The notes beneath the pieces are model-generated. The model saw only the letters and a program-made list of their open reading frames with translations. It was not told the DNA's origin and did no database searches. A stretch of 64,000 nt of DNA. It comes from Deinococcus alpinitundrae (GTDB taxonomy: Bacteria; Deinococcota; Deinococci; Deinococcales; Deinococcaceae). How positions within the stretch are numbered: position 1 is the stretch's first letter; each line of letters opens with the position of its first letter. Both the position numbers and the translations under genes were made by a program. The stretch covers positions 4,076 to 68,075 of the forward strand of contig NZ_WXZL01000020.1 of the NCBI RefSeq assembly GCF_009982895.1, read 5' to 3'. Shown in pieces: positions 11,755 to 21,870 of this stretch.

Positions 11755-12618
11755 ATGATTCGCACCTCGCAGTCGAGTGACGCCCCCGAGATCATCAGTT
11801 TGCTGTCCTGGATGGACGGCGCGCCCGAGCGCGAGGTGTTCGCTCCCGACGCCCGCACGCCCGACGAACTGGCCTTCGAGAACGCCGGGAAAACCTGCCT
11901 GGTGGCCGCCGACGACCTCGGCAGCGTGACGGCCTTCGCCGCGCTCTCGCCGTTTCAAGATGGCCTCCTCCTGGAAGGCCCGCTTTCGGAGTCGCCCGAA
12001 GCCCTGCCCCGCTTGCTGGGCGCGGCCCTGGCGCACAACGACAGCCAGAGCGTGTACGCCTTCGCCGCCCGCGACAACCTGCCGGTGCGCGCCGCACTGG
12101 AAACCGCCGGATTCATGCCGATGCACACCACCGACTTCTACCGCCTGGCGCGCGGAAAGTTGCGCCGGGTGCCTGCCCTGCCGGAGGGCCTGAGCCTCAG
12201 TGGCCGCACCGACGCCCAGACCTACCGCAGTCTCTACCGCGCCGCGCAGGACACCTGGAGCGAGCGGCTGCACTGGAGCGAGGCGCAGCTCTCGGCGCAC
12301 CTGCACTCGCCCGAGGTGCTGCTGAGCGTCTTGATGCGCGGCGGCAAGGCCGTGGGCTTTGCCGAAACCGAACTCGACAATGATCTGGCCCGCATGACCT
12401 ACCTGGCCGTCCACCCGGCGGAGCGCGGCCAGGGCTACGGCAAGCTGCTGCTGCTGCACGCGGCGCAGGCCACCTTCGAGCGCCCCGAGATCAGTGCTTT
12501 GCAGGTGCGTGCCCACGACCACGAGGGACCGGCCAGGGTGCTGTACGCCCACGCCGGGTTTTTGCACTGCCGCAGCGTCGTGACCTATATGCTGGAGCCG
12601 GAAGGCGAGGAAGCCTGA
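11755..12618 (+). CDS. Tandem-GNAT acetyltransferase
   Basis: 287 residues. The first ~130 form a degenerate GNAT domain. The second has the acetyl-CoA site: MTYLAVHPAERGQGYGKLLLLHAAQATF (about residues 213-240) and ends with YAHAGFLHCRSVVTYMLEPE. Two-domain GNATs of this layout include mycothiol synthase, but Deinococcus makes bacillithiol, so that role is unlikely. Start ATG 11755 follows AGGGAGGAAG. Substrate unknown. Confidence 0.75.
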   Translation: MIRTSQSSDAPEIISLLSWMDGAPEREVFAPDARTPDELAFENAGKTCLVAADDLGSVTAFAALSPFQDGLLLEGPLSESPEALPRLLGAALAHNDSQSVYAFAARDNLPVRAALETAGFMPMHTTDFYRLARGKLRRVPALPEGLSLSGRTDAQTYRSLYRAAQDTWSERLHWSEAQLSAHLHSPEVLLSVLMRGGKAVGFAETELDNDLARMTYLAVHPAERGQGYGKLLLLHAAQATFERPEISALQVRAHDHEGPARVLYAHAGFLHCRSVVTYMLEPEGEEA

Positions 12619-12801
12619 AGAGAGGCGTGAGGCGGATTGCACTCGATTCTGCGGCAACTGAGAAAGCGCTGGATGGTTCTCCCTCCTGCGAGACCCGGCT
12701 CTCGCTCCTGCTTTGATCGAAGTCGGTACGACTGAATGGGTCGAGGGGCCGCTGTGCGTCTCACAGTCTGGTTCCAGCGGCTGCGCTACCGTTTTTTCAG
12801 C

Positions 12802-13107
12802 ATGGCCAAGCCCAGATTGCCCACCGTCCCTGAAGTCGCCGTCTCGTTTCGTGAATTGCCCGGCACCTCGGTGGGCTTCTGGGTGCTGCCGGTCTGCCCG
12901 TTTTGCGGCGCGCAGCATTTTCACCCGGCAGGTGCGGGCAAGACGGACCCGATGGAAAAACTCGGCGAGGTCGAGGCCCGCTGCGGCCAGGGCCGTTACG
13001 TCATCGGGTTGCCGCCCCGGCCCAAGCGCAAGAAGGAGCGCCGCGCCGAGAACAGGCGGGCGCGCAAGGCAGGCGACGGCAGCACCTGGGACGACTGGGA
13101 AGAGTGA
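12802..13107 (+). CDS. Hypothetical protein with CPFCG zinc-ribbon-like motif
   Basis: 101 residues. Residues about 31-43 read VCPFCGAQHFHPAG, a Cys-x2-Cys pair followed by two His that could hold Zn, with a further Cys at GRCGQG further on. The C-terminal third is very basic (PPRPKRKKERRAENRRARKA), suggesting nucleic-acid contact. The ancestral downstream neighbour was the rluD-like gene, only about 30 bp away before the IS element inserted. No family recognised with certainty. Confidence 0.6.
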   Translation: MAKPRLPTVPEVAVSFRELPGTSVGFWVLPVCPFCGAQHFHPAGAGKTDPMEKLGEVEARCGQGRYVIGLPPRPKRKKERRAENRRARKAGDGSTWDDWEE

Positions 13108-13122
13108 GCCGGGGCTGGAGCT

Positions 13123-14042
13123 CTAGAGACTGGTTGAGACGCAATCGTCGTTTGGCGGGATGATTTTGCCACTGGCAAACTGGAGCGATGGATCGCCGTG
13201 CGTACCCGAGCGATGTGGATGACGAGACGGACCACTTTTTATTGCCGTATCTGGCATTCACCCCAGAGGATGCCCCGCAGCGGAAATTTCCGCTGCGGGA
13301 GGTGCTCAATGCGTTGTTATGGATGAGTCGAACAGGAGCACAGTGGGCGTTTGTGCCCCATGATCTTCCACCGGCAGAGGTCGTGCGCAGCCAGGCAAAG
13401 CGCTGGTTCGACGCGGGGTGTTTTGAGAACGCCGTGCACGACTTGCGTCTGCTCAGCCGCGTTCAGCAACAGCGTGGTGGTGAGCCTACAGCGATCATCA
13501 TCGACAGCCGCACGCTGCAGAGCGGGCAGGCCCCATACGGGTGCCGTTCTGCCCAAGACGCACCCCGGAGAGCGGTCACCGCGCGGGGTTTGATGGCGCG
13601 AAGAAGCGCAAGGGCACCAAGGTCCATCTGGCGGTCGATACGCTCGGTCACCTGTCGACCCTGACCACGTCGCCGGCCAATGAACAGGACCCGACGCAGG
13701 TAGAAGCGTTGTGCCACAACGCCCAGGAACTCACCGGTGGCATGCTGGAGGTGGTGTTTGCGGATCAGGGCGACACCAGCGAACACGCGCTTGAAGCGGC
13801 GCGCAAGAGCAACATCGAGTTGGTTGTCGTGAAGCGTCTGGACGCTTCACGCGGATTCGTCTTGCTCCCGAAACGCTGGGTCGTCGAGCCTTCGTTGGCT
13901 TGGCGCTCGCGTTTTCGTCGATTGGGACGGGATCTGGAACGGCTCTCCTCGACCTTGGTCGGTTTCCATTTCGTCGCTGCCTGCGTTCTGTTGCTGATCA
14001 AACTCAGGCCCCTCTTTGGATAGGCAGTCCTCCAGCTTCTAG
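13123..14042 (+). mobile_element. IS5-family element, IS427-like
   Basis: About 915 bp bounded on both sides by CTAG (13123-13126 and 14039-14042), the favoured target of the IS427 group. Inside these, imperfect terminal repeats start AGACTGGTTGAG at the left and AAGCTGGAGGAC (read inward) at the right. It contains a DUF4096/DDE transposase in two frames. The element separates the 12802 gene from the rluD-like gene. Confidence 0.75.
13188..14023 (+). CDS. IS5-family transposase in two frames
   Basis: Frame one (13188-13664) opens with a DUF4096-like HTH region ([11 protein letters not shown]...[23 protein letters not shown]) and runs to [10 protein letters not shown], which holds the first catalytic Asp. 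The homology resumes in the -1 frame (in the open frame through 13541, ending 14023) as [30 protein letters not shown], with the second Asp in EVVFADQG and the Glu in WVVEPSLAW. About 38 bases lie between LQS and TPESG, more than the family normally has. Either -1 frameshifting joins the frames or this copy carries a 38-bp insertion and is dead. Confidence 0.7.
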
Positions 14043-14045
14043 ACT
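14039..14045 (+). promoter_or_regulatory. -10 box of the rluD-like gene at the IS junction
   Basis: TAGACT (14040-14045) is 6 nt before the ATG at 14052, the leaderless-promoter spacing. Its first three bases belong to the CTAG target of the IS, so transposition kept the -10 hexamer but replaced everything upstream with IS sequence. Confidence 0.55.
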
Positions 14046-14051
14046 GACGGG

Positions 14052-15056
<1,005 letters not shown>

Positions 15057-15164
15057 AGAAGCGCTGAAGACTGCCCATCCCGGCGGCGGCGTTAAAATCA
15101 AAATTACGTTTCGCGCCCCGACCCCCGTTCACCTCGGCGGCGCGAGCATCAAAGGAGCTTTCTC

Positions 15165-15785
15165 ATGACCTACACCGTGCCCCCCCTGCCCTACGCCTAC
15201 GACGCCCTGGAGCCGCACATCGACACCCGCACCATGGAAATTCACCACGACAAGCACCACCAGGCGTACGTGGACAACGCCAACAAGGCGCTCGAAGGCA
15301 GCGACATGGCTGATCTGCCGGTCGAGGAACTGCTCGCCAAGCTCGACCAGGTACCGGCCGACAAGAAGAATGCCCTGCGCAACAACGCGGGCGGCCACGC
15401 CAACCACAGCCTGTTCTGGACGGTGCTGGGCGCGAATGGTGGTCAGCCCGGCGGCGAACTCGCCTCGGCGATCGATGAGGCGTTCGGCTCGTTCGACGCG
15501 TTCAAGGAGAAGCTCGAGGACGCCGGCAAGACCCGTTTCGGCTCCGGCTGGGCCTGGCTGGTCGTGCAAAACGGCAAACTGGCTGTCGTCAGCACCGCCA
15601 ACCAGGACAGCCCGCTGATGGGCGAGGCGATTGCCGGTGTCTCGGGCACCCCGATTCTGGGCGTGGACGTGTGGGAGCACGCCTACTACCTCAACTACCA
15701 GAACAAGCGCCCCGATTACCTCAAGGCGTTCTGGAACGTCGTCAACTGGGACGAAGTGGCCCGCCGTTACGCCGCCGCCAAGTAA
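15165..15785 (+). CDS. sodA: Superoxide dismutase, Mn type
   Basis: 206 residues. The four metal ligands are present at H27 (MEIHHDKHH), H81 ([10 protein letters not shown]), D168 and H172 (DVWEHAYYL). Gln147 in TANQDSPL and the glycine pair before H78 point to Mn rather than Fe. It dismutates superoxide in the cytoplasm, a major antioxidant in Deinococcus. AAAGGAGC lies before the ATG and a clear terminator follows. Confidence 0.95.
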   Translation: MTYTVPPLPYAYDALEPHIDTRTMEIHHDKHHQAYVDNANKALEGSDMADLPVEELLAKLDQVPADKKNALRNNAGGHANHSLFWTVLGANGGQPGGELASAIDEAFGSFDAFKEKLEDAGKTRFGSGWAWLVVQNGKLAVVSTANQDSPLMGEAIAGVSGTPILGVDVWEHAYYLNYQNKRPDYLKAFWNVVNWDEVARRYAAAK

Positions 15786-15812
15786 CCCAAGCCATTTCTT
15801 TTTTGATTCGTC

Positions 15813-15838
15813 AAAGCGCGCCTTCGGGCGCGTTTTTT
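15813..15838 (+). terminator. Rho-independent terminator after sodA
   Basis: CGCGCC-TTCG-GGCGCG hairpin with a stable UUCG loop followed by six T residues, 28 bp after the sodA stop codon. Confidence 0.9.
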
Positions 15839-15955
15839 CGTGCCTGCTTCCCGCAACTGATGCGTCCCGGGTCCCGCCAGTGGGGGGCATCAGCGAATAT
15901 GAAATTCTTCACACTTGGCGAGGCCTCTGAAGAGTGAAATAAACGTGAGGTGAAT

Positions 15956-16453
15956 ATGAAGAAAAGAATGATGCTGGTTATGGCGCTCTGCGGTGTGCTG
16001 GGCACTTCGGCACTGGCGGCGGGCGAGAATGACAACCTGGAAGGCGTCAAGCTGTGTATCGACGACGGCTCGTTCACGGCCGGGATCGGCGGCCTGGAAA
16101 ACACGTCCGACAAGCTGGCCCAGAGCCTGTACGACTATTTCGTGGATCAGGCGGCGGTCAAGAAGATCGCCATTGACGAACTCGGGGCCAAGACCTGCGG
16201 CGACTACTCGGTGTCGCTCAACTTCGGTGCGACCACCGGCACCCCCCGTGCCTGGTACGGCTCGGTCAACCTCTATGACAGCACGTCTTACTTCTCCCCC
16301 AAGGCCAGTGACACCTACAAGCAACCGGTCAGCGTCTGGTCGAGCGCCTATTACGGTGTGCTGGCAAGTAACGACGGCCTGGCTGACTTTCTGCTGACCC
16401 AGGGCAAGAGCATCATCGACGAGTTTTTGAAGGCCTACCAGAGCGTCAACTGA
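15956..16453 (+). CDS. Secreted hypothetical protein
   Basis: 165 residues with a signal peptide (MKKRMMLVMALCGVLGTSALAAG, cleavage near residue 22). The mature part has two cysteines (KLCIDDG and AKTCGDY) that could form a disulfide. ATG 15956 is preferred to GTG 15950 because AGGTG lies just upstream. No family recognised; a Deinococcus-restricted protein is likely. Confidence 0.65.
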   Translation: MKKRMMLVMALCGVLGTSALAAGENDNLEGVKLCIDDGSFTAGIGGLENTSDKLAQSLYDYFVDQAAVKKIAIDELGAKTCGDYSVSLNFGATTGTPRAWYGSVNLYDSTSYFSPKASDTYKQPVSVWSSAYYGVLASNDGLADFLLTQGKSIIDEFLKAYQSVN

Positions 16454-16710
16454 AGACGGACCTGGATGAAGTCGTTTCCCAGAGACGCTGTCATCTGACC
16501 AAGCGGGCAGGTGTCCTCACGGACGTCTATGCGCTTGGTTTCGATCTGAAACTGGAACAGCCCTGGATTCCGTATCAGCACAGCGTTTGACAACATGCTC
16601 GAAGTCAGGGAGGGTCCTGCCGGACGATAAAAGTGCCGATCGCTCAGATTTTAGGGTGGGTCCGCTTCCAGAACCCGGACCCGCTCTTGCAACGCCAACG
16701 CCTCCTGCGG
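16454..16710. other. Intergenic region without a supported gene
   Basis: 257 bp with moderately lower GC than its surroundings. A plus-strand frame (16450-16590) reads plausible protein sequence ending YQHSV before a TGA but has no start codon or known homology and overlaps the preceding stop, so it may be a gene relic. Nothing else is supported. Confidence 0.4.
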
Positions 16711-17448
16711 TCAGGCGTTTAGAAACACCCCCGCCGAGGGACACAGCTCTTGCAGCACGCACGCCTCGCAGCGGGGGCGTTGGGCCTTGCAGGTCTCGCG
16801 CCCGTGCCGGATGGCCGAGACGTGAAAGGTGTAGCGTACCTGCCAGTCGCGCGCCAGCACCTCGTCGAACCACTTTTCCACCTTCACGGCGTTCCAGTGG
16901 CCGGGGGTAAGTTCCAGCCGCCGACTGATGCGCCAGATGTGGGTATCGACCGGCATGGCGGGCCGCGCCAGATCGAACAGCAGGACGCAGGAAGCGGTTT
17001 TCATGCCCACGCCCGGCAGGCTTTCGAGCAGAGTACGCACCTGGGTGTCGTCCATTTCGCGGGTGTCCTTGAGACTCAGGGTGCCCCGCGTTTCTTCCAG
17101 GCGGTCCAGCACCTGAAAGATGTACGCCGACTTGACGCGTGACAGTCCGCCGCCCGCCGCCTTCAGCACCGCCTCGATGCCGTCCGGGCCGTCGGCCAGC
17201 GCCGCTTCCCAGCGTGGGTAGGCCGCCTTGAGCGCATCGAACTGCCGCCGGGTGATGGCCGCCGTGTTCTGCTGCGAGAGAATGGTGCCGATGAGTCCGT
17301 CGGTCGGCTCGGCGGCGCGCCGGGGCGTGGGTGGGGTGGGTAGGTAGCGCTCGGCCAGGCGGCGGGCGATTTCGCTCAGGCTGTCCGGCGCGGGAAATTG
17401 CTCAGCCAGCGTGGGGCGCGGCGGGCGCGGGGAAGAGGTGGCGGGCAC
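16711..17448 (-). CDS. nth: Endonuclease III-like DNA glycosylase/AP lyase
   Basis: 245 residues. The HhH motif LPGVGMKTASCVLLFD includes the catalytic Lys, and VDTHIWR provides the catalytic Asp. The C-terminus carries the [4Fe-4S] loop C-x6-C-x2-C-x5-C (CKAQRPRCEACVLQELC). It removes oxidised pyrimidines and nicks at AP sites. Deinococcus genomes carry several Nth paralogues, so this is one of them. Confidence 0.88.
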   Translation of the reverse strand: MPATSSPRPPRPTLAEQFPAPDSLSEIARRLAERYLPTPPTPRRAAEPTDGLIGTILSQQNTAAITRRQFDALKAAYPRWEAALADGPDGIEAVLKAAGGGLSRVKSAYIFQVLDRLEETRGTLSLKDTREMDDTQVRTLLESLPGVGMKTASCVLLFDLARPAMPVDTHIWRISRRLELTPGHWNAVKVEKWFDEVLARDWQVRYTFHVSAIRHGRETCKAQRPRCEACVLQELCPSAGVFLNA

Positions 17449-17522
17449 CCCTCACGCTAACAAGCGGGCGGGCCGCGATGGGCGGTGCCGAATACCATTG
17501 CCGCTCGGGTCAGTTCCTGCTC

Positions 17523-18089
17523 TTATCTGGCCCGCAGGTTCGTTACGTTGCCCGCGCCGTCTTTGGCCTGAATGTCGGCGTACGCGCCGCTGGTTTCGGC
17601 GTAGAACTCGGTGCTGGTGCCGGGGGCCGTGTTGATGACGCTGCCGTCTACCGACACCTGGGCCACGCTGGTGTTGTCGGTCACGACGCCGCTCACCCGG
17701 ATGGCCTTGCCGTCGCGCTCGAAGTTGGTCACCCGGATGAGCGGCGCAGCGGTGTCGATTTTCAGGGGGAGGTCCAGGGTGGTCTTGTTGCCCGAATTGT
17801 CGAGCGCCACCAAGCTGAGCGTGATGGCGCTGCCCTTGACACTGGTCTGGTAGGTAAACGGCGCGATCTTACTGCCTGCCTTGATCGGCACCTTCTCGCC
17901 CTGCACCCGCAGCACGGCCACCGCCCGGTCGTCGAGGACGTAGCCTTTGAGGGTAAAGCTCTTGTTGGCGCTGACGGCGCCGCCCTCGGGACTGGTGATG
18001 ATGATGTGCGGCTTGAACTGATCGACCTCGCGCGAGCAGCCGATCAGCAGCAGCGGGAGAACGGCGAGAAGCAGAAAAGGGCGCAGCAT
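17523..18089 (-). CDS. Lipoprotein with Ig-like repeats
   Basis: 188 residues. The signal peptide ends in the lipobox LIGC (Cys about residue 18). The rest forms two beta-rich Ig-like repeats with the alternating pattern ITSPEGGAVSANKSFTLKGYVLDD and VALDNSGNKTTLDLPLKIDTAAPLI, common in surface proteins with bacterial Ig folds. TATACT lies 8 nt before the ATG. Role unknown; probably on the cell surface. Confidence 0.75.
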   Translation of the reverse strand: MLRPFLLLAVLPLLLIGCSREVDQFKPHIIITSPEGGAVSANKSFTLKGYVLDDRAVAVLRVQGEKVPIKAGSKIAPFTYQTSVKGSAITLSLVALDNSGNKTTLDLPLKIDTAAPLIRVTNFERDGKAIRVSGVVTDNTSVAQVSVDGSVINTAPGTSTEFYAETSGAYADIQAKDGAGNVTNLRAR

Positions 18090-18103
18090 GGAAAGGCAGT
18101 ATA

Positions 18104-18297
18104 GAGCAGGCGGGTGAGGACGCTCAGGCCCGCCGGGGCAGCGCTATGATGCCGGGCGATGTTTTGCCTGCCGCCGCATGAAGTGATGGAGGCTGCGTGA
18201 CGAGACCTGAGGGGGTCGCGCTGCCCGCTTTCCATGTTCTGTTTTTCCCACAGCCCACGTCCCACATTCCACCTCACGCAGGCCGCAGGTCGTTTCG
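18104..18297 (+). other. hisZ leader region with possible uORF
   Basis: About 190 bp between the divergent lipoprotein gene and hisZ. TATGAT (18152-18157 region) precedes an ATG at 18160 opening a 13-codon frame (MFCLPPHEVMEAA). A GACC/GGTC stem follows shortly after. A short leader peptide or attenuation device is possible, but there is no histidine run. Confidence 0.3.
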
Positions 18298-19413
18298 ATG
18301 AGGCTGCCCGAAGGCACCCGCGACGTCTTGCCGCCCGAATGGGCCTGGCGCGAATCCCTGCGCGCCCAGCTCTCGGGCCAGTTCGCCCGGCACGGCTACC
18401 GGGGCGTGGATGTGCCGACGCTGGAGTTCCAGGACGCCGCGCACCCGCAGGACGCCACCGCTTTCAAGCTGATCGACCGCGACGGCTCGGTGCTGGCCCT
18501 GCGCAGCGAATTCACGACCGCCATTGCCCAGCTGGCCCGCAGGCGCTTTCCCGAGGGGCCGTTTCCGCTGCGGCTTCAGTATGCGGGCCGCTTGTGGCTG
18601 CGCGGCCAGGCCAGCGAACTCGGCCACCTGCGCGAATTTACCCAGGTGGGGGCCGAGCTGATGGGGGTGCGCAGTCCGCAGGCCGACGCCGAGCTGCTGG
18701 AGGTGGCCGGGTCGGCGCTGCGGGGGGTCGGTGTGGCGGCCCAGCTCGAAGTCGGCCACCCAGGCTTCGTGGACGGCCTGCTGGAAGACGCGGGCGTCAC
18801 CGGGGCGGCCCGCGACGCCCTGCACGAAGCGGTGGACCGCAAGAGCGGCCCTGATCTGGCGGCGGGCCTCAGGGCACATGACCTGAGCGCCGACCTCGGC
18901 CGAACCCTGCACGCCGTGATGGACCTCTACGGCGGCCCCGAGGTGCTGCCCGCCGCCCGCGCCCTGCCGCTGGGCGAGCGGGCGGCGGCGGCGCTCGGCG
19001 ATCTGGCGGCGATTGCACAGGCGTTCGGCCCGGAGCGGCTGCTGTTCGATCTGGGCATGAGCCGCCGCTACGGCTACTACAGCGGCTACACCTTCCGGGC
19101 CTATGTGGCGGGCCATGCCCAGCCGGTGCTGGGCGGCGGGCGCTACGGTGGACGGGCGGGCGAGTGGCCGGGCGCGGGCTTCGCGGTGGGCCTGGAGCGG
19201 CTGACCGAGGTGGCGGCCCGGCACCTGCCGCCGGAGCGCGAGGTGGTGCTGGCGCTCGACGAAGCCGGAGTGCGCCATGCCCAGGCGCTGGGCCTGGTGG
19301 CCGAGCGCGCCTGGACCGCTGACGCAGCCGAGTTGCGCCGCTACGCCGAGGCGCGGGGTCTCAGGCGGATGGTGCGCGGCGAGTCGTTTATGCCTGTCGA
19401 GGAAGAAGCGTGA
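18298..19413 (+). CDS. hisZ: ATP phosphoribosyltransferase regulatory subunit
   Basis: 371 residues of the class II aaRS-like HisZ family: [19 protein letters not shown] at the start (motif 1), [12 protein letters not shown] (motif 2 region) and [17 protein letters not shown] near residue 255, a HisZ hallmark resembling HisRS motif. It lacks the anticodon-binding domain of HisRS. It pairs with the short HisG downstream to make the hetero-octameric enzyme of the first histidine-biosynthesis step, and mediates histidine feedback. Confidence 0.9.
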   Translation: MRLPEGTRDVLPPEWAWRESLRAQLSGQFARHGYRGVDVPTLEFQDAAHPQDATAFKLIDRDGSVLALRSEFTTAIAQLARRRFPEGPFPLRLQYAGRLWLRGQASELGHLREFTQVGAELMGVRSPQADAELLEVAGSALRGVGVAAQLEVGHPGFVDGLLEDAGVTGAARDALHEAVDRKSGPDLAAGLRAHDLSADLGRTLHAVMDLYGGPEVLPAARALPLGERAAAALGDLAAIAQAFGPERLLFDLGMSRRYGYYSGYTFRAYVAGHAQPVLGGGRYGGRAGEWPGAGFAVGLERLTEVAARHLPPEREVVLALDEAGVRHAQALGLVAERAWTADAAELRRYAEARGLRRMVRGESFMPVEEEA

Positions 19414-20024
19414 GCGCCGGGGGACTGACGCTGGCGCTGCCCAAGGGGCGCATCTTCGAGGAGGCTGTCGAGCTGCTCTCCCGTGCCGGGCTGCCGCTGT
19501 ATCTGCCCGAAAAGAGCCGCGCCTTGAGATTCGACATGAACGGCGTGCAGGTGCTCGAACTGCGCAACCAGGACGTGCCGGTCTACGTGGACCTAGGCGT
19601 GGCCGACGCGGGCGTGGTCGGCAAGGACGTGCTGGCCGAGAGCGGGAGAGGGGTTTACGAGCCGGTGGATCTGAAGTTCAGCGGCTGCCGCCTGAGTCTG
19701 ATCCGCGAGGTGGGCGCGGCGGGACCGCTCAACCGGGTCGCCAGCAAGTACCCGCGCCTGACCCGCGAGTACCTCGCGCGCCGGGGCCTGAGCGCCGAGG
19801 TCATCAAGCTCAGCGGCAACATCGAGCTGGCCTGCCTCACCGGGCTGGCCGACGCGGTGGTCGATCTGGTGCAGACCGGCAGCACGCTGGTGGCCAACAA
19901 TCTGGAGGAGCGTGAAATCGTGATGCACTCCACTGCCCGCTTCGTCGTCAACCGCACGGCTCTCAAGCTCAAGCGAGAGACGCTGCGCCCCCTGATCGCC
20001 CGGCTCAGGGCGCTGACCGAATGA
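19410..20024 (+). CDS. hisG: ATP phosphoribosyltransferase, short form
   Basis: 204 residues, the short-form length that requires HisZ. Motifs: [16 protein letters not shown] at the N-terminus, [15 protein letters not shown], and the PRPP-binding loop [19 protein letters not shown]. Condenses ATP with PRPP to phosphoribosyl-ATP. GTG 19410 overlaps the hisZ stop by 4 bp, and its own stop overlaps the next start, so the genes are translationally coupled. Confidence 0.93.
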   Translation: MSAGGLTLALPKGRIFEEAVELLSRAGLPLYLPEKSRALRFDMNGVQVLELRNQDVPVYVDLGVADAGVVGKDVLAESGRGVYEPVDLKFSGCRLSLIREVGAAGPLNRVASKYPRLTREYLARRGLSAEVIKLSGNIELACLTGLADAVVDLVQTGSTLVANNLEEREIVMHSTARFVVNRTALKLKRETLRPLIARLRALTE

Positions 20025-20458
20025 CCCGCTGGCCGCACCTGTTTTCGGGCGAATTTGCCGGGAGAGACAGGATTCTTGCCGGTCTGACGCTGGAGCAGGT
20101 GTCGTTGCGGCCCTCGCCGCCGTCGCACACCATCTTCGAAGAACTGTGGCATCTGGTGCTCTGGCAAAGGATTCTGGTAACGCGCGACGAGGCGCTGTAC
20201 GAGGAAACCTGGCAAAAGGGCGAACGGTATCCGCGAGAAGCGCCGCGAAGCCTGGCGGAGTGGACTGCTCTGGTCGAAGACTACTTCGCGGGCGTGGCGC
20301 GGGCGCTGGACTGGGCCGCTTCGCCGGAGAAACTCAGCCTAGAGGTCGATCCCGGCGTCACGATGGCCGACGTGCTGCAAGGGCTGGCTGTCCACAATGC
20401 CTACCATTTCGGCAAGATCGTGGCGCTCCGGCAGCAGATGAACGCCTGGGAACCCTGA
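20021..20458 (+). CDS. DinB-family four-helix protein
   Basis: 145 residues of the DinB/YfiT-like metal-binding fold. The three-His set appears as H in LWHLVLWQ (about residue 43) and the pair in [15 protein letters not shown] (about 126-130). DinB proteins include thiol-S-transferases such as BstA, and this lineage uses bacillithiol, which would fit, but activity is unproven. Overlaps hisG (ATGA). Confidence 0.75.
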   Translation: MTRWPHLFSGEFAGRDRILAGLTLEQVSLRPSPPSHTIFEELWHLVLWQRILVTRDEALYEETWQKGERYPREAPRSLAEWTALVEDYFAGVARALDWAASPEKLSLEVDPGVTMADVLQGLAVHNAYHFGKIVALRQQMNAWEP

Positions 20459-21261
20459 TGGTGCAGGTGATTCCAGCCGAGGTTCAAACCCTGCTCGATC
20501 AACTGTTGGTGGGGCAAACAGCCGTCCTCGGCGCGAATCTGCTGGGTCTGTACCGGCGCGGCTCGCTGGTGACCGGCGACTTCGACCCGCACACCAGCGA
20601 CGTGGACGCCCTGTGCGTCACCGAGACACCCCTGAGCGCCGCCGAGTTCGAAGGCCTGGCGGCGATGCACCTGCGCCTGGCCGAGTCGTCCAACCGCTAC
20701 GCCACCGAACTCGAGGTGGCGTACCTGCCGCGCGCTGCGGCCCGGCGCTGGCAGTCTGGTCAGCGCTGGCCGACACTCTACCGGGGAAGTGGGGCCTTGA
20801 CCGAGCAACTGCATGGCGAGAACTGGGTGCTGGAGCGCTGGGCCATTCTGCGCGGCGGGCAGTCATCGGTGCTGTTCGGCCCGTCGCCTCGAATGTTGTT
20901 CGAGCCGGTCAGCGACGGGCAACTCCGCCGTGCCGTCCTGGGCCGCTTGCGCGACTGGCACGCCTTCGCGCTGACGCCTGACGATCCGAGCTGGTCGCAG
21001 CGCAGCCACGCCGCTTACGCCATAGAAACGACCTGCCGCATGCTGCACACCCTCGGCACCGGACAATTGGGCAGCAAACCCGCCGCCGTGCGCTGGGCGC
21101 GGCTCAATCTGCCGCAACCCTGGCGCACCCTCGTCGAGCGCACGCCGAACTGGAAAAACGATCCCGCAGTGGACGCCGCGCTCAACGCCGAGGTGCAGGA
21201 CTTCATCTTCTGGGCGGCGCAGCGGGCGGCCCGCGCTGCGCCGATCAGCCGGTCTTCATGA
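20458..21261 (+). CDS. Nucleotidyltransferase-domain protein, AadA/ANT-like
   Basis: 267 residues. The N-terminal domain has RRGSLVTGDFDPHTSDVDALCVT, matching the G-S...D-x-D motif of nucleotidyltransferases such as aminoglycoside adenylyltransferases. The C-terminal part is alpha-helical with a DUF4111-like pattern. ATG 20458 overlaps the DinB stop (TGATG). It could adenylylate an aminoglycoside or another small alcohol; resistance cannot be claimed from this. Confidence 0.7.
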   Translation: MVQVIPAEVQTLLDQLLVGQTAVLGANLLGLYRRGSLVTGDFDPHTSDVDALCVTETPLSAAEFEGLAAMHLRLAESSNRYATELEVAYLPRAAARRWQSGQRWPTLYRGSGALTEQLHGENWVLERWAILRGGQSSVLFGPSPRMLFEPVSDGQLRRAVLGRLRDWHAFALTPDDPSWSQRSHAAYAIETTCRMLHTLGTGQLGSKPAAVRWARLNLPQPWRTLVERTPNWKNDPAVDAALNAEVQDFIFWAAQRAARAAPISRSS

Positions 21262-21281
21262 GCGCCAGTTAATCTGCCGCC

Positions 21282-21863
21282 ATGCGCCGCTCGTTTGCCC
21301 TGCTGCCCGCCCTCCTGCTGCCCGCCCTGACGCTGGCCGCCTGCGCCCCTACCCAGAGCCGAGGCCCGGACTTCTCGGCGCTGTCGGGCAACTATGTGGG
21401 CACCGCCAGCCTGGGGCCGATTCCCGCGCCGTATCAGCTGCTGCTCAACGTCAACGGACGCACCGGGCGTGCCGACGGCGTGCTGACCCGCACCAGCAAC
21501 GGCAACGTCTACTCGGCCAGTGGCACCTTCCGCCCCTTCGACGCCAACGGCGGCATGATCGAACTCAAACTCTTCAGTGCCAGCCGCCAGGCCGGAACCC
21601 TCAGCGCCCGCGTGCAGGGCGACAAGCTCGACGGCTTTCTCAAGACAGGAGCACTGACCTTCACCGTCAAGCTGACGCGCAGCCGCCCGGCGCAACCTGA
21701 TCAGACCCCACCCACGCAGTCCCAGCCTGCTCCCGGCACCACCGGCGCGCGACCCGTGCCGACGCCGAGCAGCAGTGTCACCCTCGAAACCACCCAAACC
21801 GAGACGACCACCTCGGTGCCGGTCTACGTGATTCCCACGCCGGTCACGCCGCCGCACCCCTGA
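21282..21863 (+). CDS. Lipoprotein, hypothetical
   Basis: 193 residues. A signal peptide ends in the lipobox LAAC (Cys about 20). A beta-rich central domain is followed by a proline/threonine-rich C-terminal tail (residues ~128-193) likely exposed on the surface. TAATCT lies 6 nt before ATG, so leaderless. No known function. Confidence 0.7.
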   Translation: MRRSFALLPALLLPALTLAACAPTQSRGPDFSALSGNYVGTASLGPIPAPYQLLLNVNGRTGRADGVLTRTSNGNVYSASGTFRPFDANGGMIELKLFSASRQAGTLSARVQGDKLDGFLKTGALTFTVKLTRSRPAQPDQTPPTQSQPAPGTTGARPVPTPSSSVTLETTQTETTTSVPVYVIPTPVTPPHP

Positions 21864-21870
21864 GCGGTGC

